From Nitrospirillum iridis (lineage in GTDB: Bacteria; Pseudomonadota; Alphaproteobacteria; Azospirillales; Azospirillaceae), in the NCBI RefSeq assembly GCF_014205765.1, contig NZ_JACIIZ010000013.1:1-64000 (forward strand): a DNA stretch of 64,000 nucleotides, written 5' to 3'. A program made the translations under genes and the position numbers. Below the pieces are notes generated by a model, which had not been told where the DNA came from, made no database searches, and saw only the letters and a program-made list of their open reading frames with translations. Below are positions 63,282-64,000 of the stretch, one piece after another (the first letter of the stretch is position 1; every line of letters starts with the position of its first letter).

Positions 63282-64000
63282 ATGTGGCGTCGTTTCCAAG
63301 CGGCTTGGGTGGCGCGCCGCGCCGCAGTCGATTCGCGGGCCCCTGCACCGACCGGCGGGACGTCGCGGGCGCCGGAAGGCCAGATCCTGTACGCCATCGG
63401 CGACATCCATGGTGAGGTGGGCCTGCTCCGCAGCCTTCTGTCGGAAATCGTGACCGACTGGGCACTGCACGGACGTGCCGCCGGTGTGACCCCCATCCTG
63501 GTCTATATCGGCGACTATATCGACCGCGGGCCTGATAGCCGGGGGGTGATCGATCTGCTGCTGTCCAATCCGCTGCCGGAATTCAGAAGCCACTGGCTTC
63601 TGGGCAATCATGAGGCCGCGTTGCTGGATTTCCTGCAGGACCCGGTCGGTGGCGCGGCTTGGCTGGATTTCGGTGGCTTGGCGACCCTGCTCAGCTACGG
63701 CGTGCGGCCGCTTTTCAGCGGGTCCGCGGCGGAACGGGCGCGGGCGCTGCGCGACGACCTCGCCGCCCGCCTGCCGCCGGAGCATCTGGCCTTCCTGGGC
63801 AGCCTGGAACGCATGGTGGTGTACGGCGATTACGCCTTCGTCCACGCCGGTGTGCGGCCGGGGCGCGCCCTGGCCGACCAGGCCCTGGAAGACATGCTGT
63901 GGATTCGTGCCCCCTTCCTTGAAAGTCCCCGCCGGCATGAGAAAACGGTCGTCCACGGCCACACCATCGTGCCGGCGGTCGATCGGCGCCCGAACCGGAT
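63282..64000 (+). CDS. Metallophosphatase (PP2A/Ap4A-hydrolase type), 3' truncated
   Basis: At least 239 residues; the gene runs off the window. It has the phosphoesterase motifs in order: ILYAIGDIHGEVGLLRSLLS (GDxH), YIGDYIDRGPDSRGVIDLLL (GDxxDRG) and HWLLGNHEAALLDFLQDPVG (GNHE), then YAFVHAGVRPG and VVHGHTIVPA with the later His ligands. The first 35 residues are basic and not part of the domain. It should be a cytoplasmic Ser/Thr phosphatase or diadenosine polyphosphatase. Start: ATG at 63282. Confidence 0.92.
   Translation, partial: MWRRFQAAWVARRAAVDSRAPAPTGGTSRAPEGQILYAIGDIHGEVGLLRSLLSEIVTDWALHGRAAGVTPILVYIGDYIDRGPDSRGVIDLLLSNPLPEFRSHWLLGNHEAALLDFLQDPVGGAAWLDFGGLATLLSYGVRPLFSGSAAERARALRDDLAARLPPEHLAFLGSLERMVVYGDYAFVHAGVRPGRALADQALEDMLWIRAPFLESPRRHEKTVVHGHTIVPAVDRRPNR

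Overview
This window is a GC-rich, densely coded stretch of a Gram-negative chromosome. The gene families (XoxF/PQQ methanol dehydrogenase set, FIST plus hybrid kinase pair, Wzx/Wzy exopolysaccharide locus, several TPR glycosyltransferases) and the GC-heavy codon use suggest an alphaproteobacterium, perhaps Azospirillaceae. That placement is inference; there is no rRNA or tRNA in the window to confirm it.

Layout. (1) 1-8463: the 3' part of a very regular octapeptide-repeat protein rich in Ser/Thr, a small unknown protein, then a run of protein- or surface-modifying enzymes: a TPR O-GlcNAc-transferase-like protein (GT41), a methyltransferase, a methyltransferase-TPR-glycosyltransferase fusion, a GT2 and a GT32-like enzyme. 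(2) 8473-21227: accessory and housekeeping genes: two toxin-antitoxin pairs, an exported MaoC-like protein, a DSD1-type PLP enzyme, a fadH/crotonase operon facing a PadR regulator with two matching operators, a CPA1 Na+/H+ antiporter, an AraC regulator, an aldose epimerase and a DUF1275 protein. (3) 21232-26982: a compact minus-strand operon of isochorismatase-like hydrolase, XapX protein, amidohydrolase, DoxX, a two-domain glyoxalase-like protein and an alginate-export-type porin. (4) 27966-39160: an exopolysaccharide locus with a GumC/Wzz-type co-polymerase, Wza-type exporter, BY-kinase-like ATPase, PAP2 phosphatase, two GT4 enzymes, Wzy, Wzx and the initiating phosphoglycosyltransferase. 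(5) 39568-59204: a lanthanide-type methanol dehydrogenase and PQQ region: cytochrome c, a CxxxCW protein, xoxJ, xoxG, xoxF, a first pqqA, a LuxR-type response regulator, a sulfotransferase-like and a 2OG-oxygenase-like gene, a hybrid histidine kinase coupled to a FIST (NosP-like) protein, a porin, then pqqABCDE followed by a zinc hydrolase and a SoxYZ-like carrier, and finally two small unknown genes. (6) 59341-64000: an outer-membrane barrel and an O-antigen-ligase-like protein (a second polysaccharide locus), an Ala/Thr-rich exported protein and a truncated metallophosphatase.

How it fits together. The region from 39.5 to 59.2 kb looks like one physiological unit: XoxF oxidises an alcohol in the periplasm, XoxG takes the electrons, pqqBCDE make the cofactor from PqqA, and the FIST/kinase/response-regulator genes are well placed to control it. 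The first region may be a glycoprotein system in which the Thr/Ser octad protein is the acceptor for the adjacent GT41 enzyme. The most unusual sequence signal is the three-level periodicity (8, 56 and 192 residues) of that protein.
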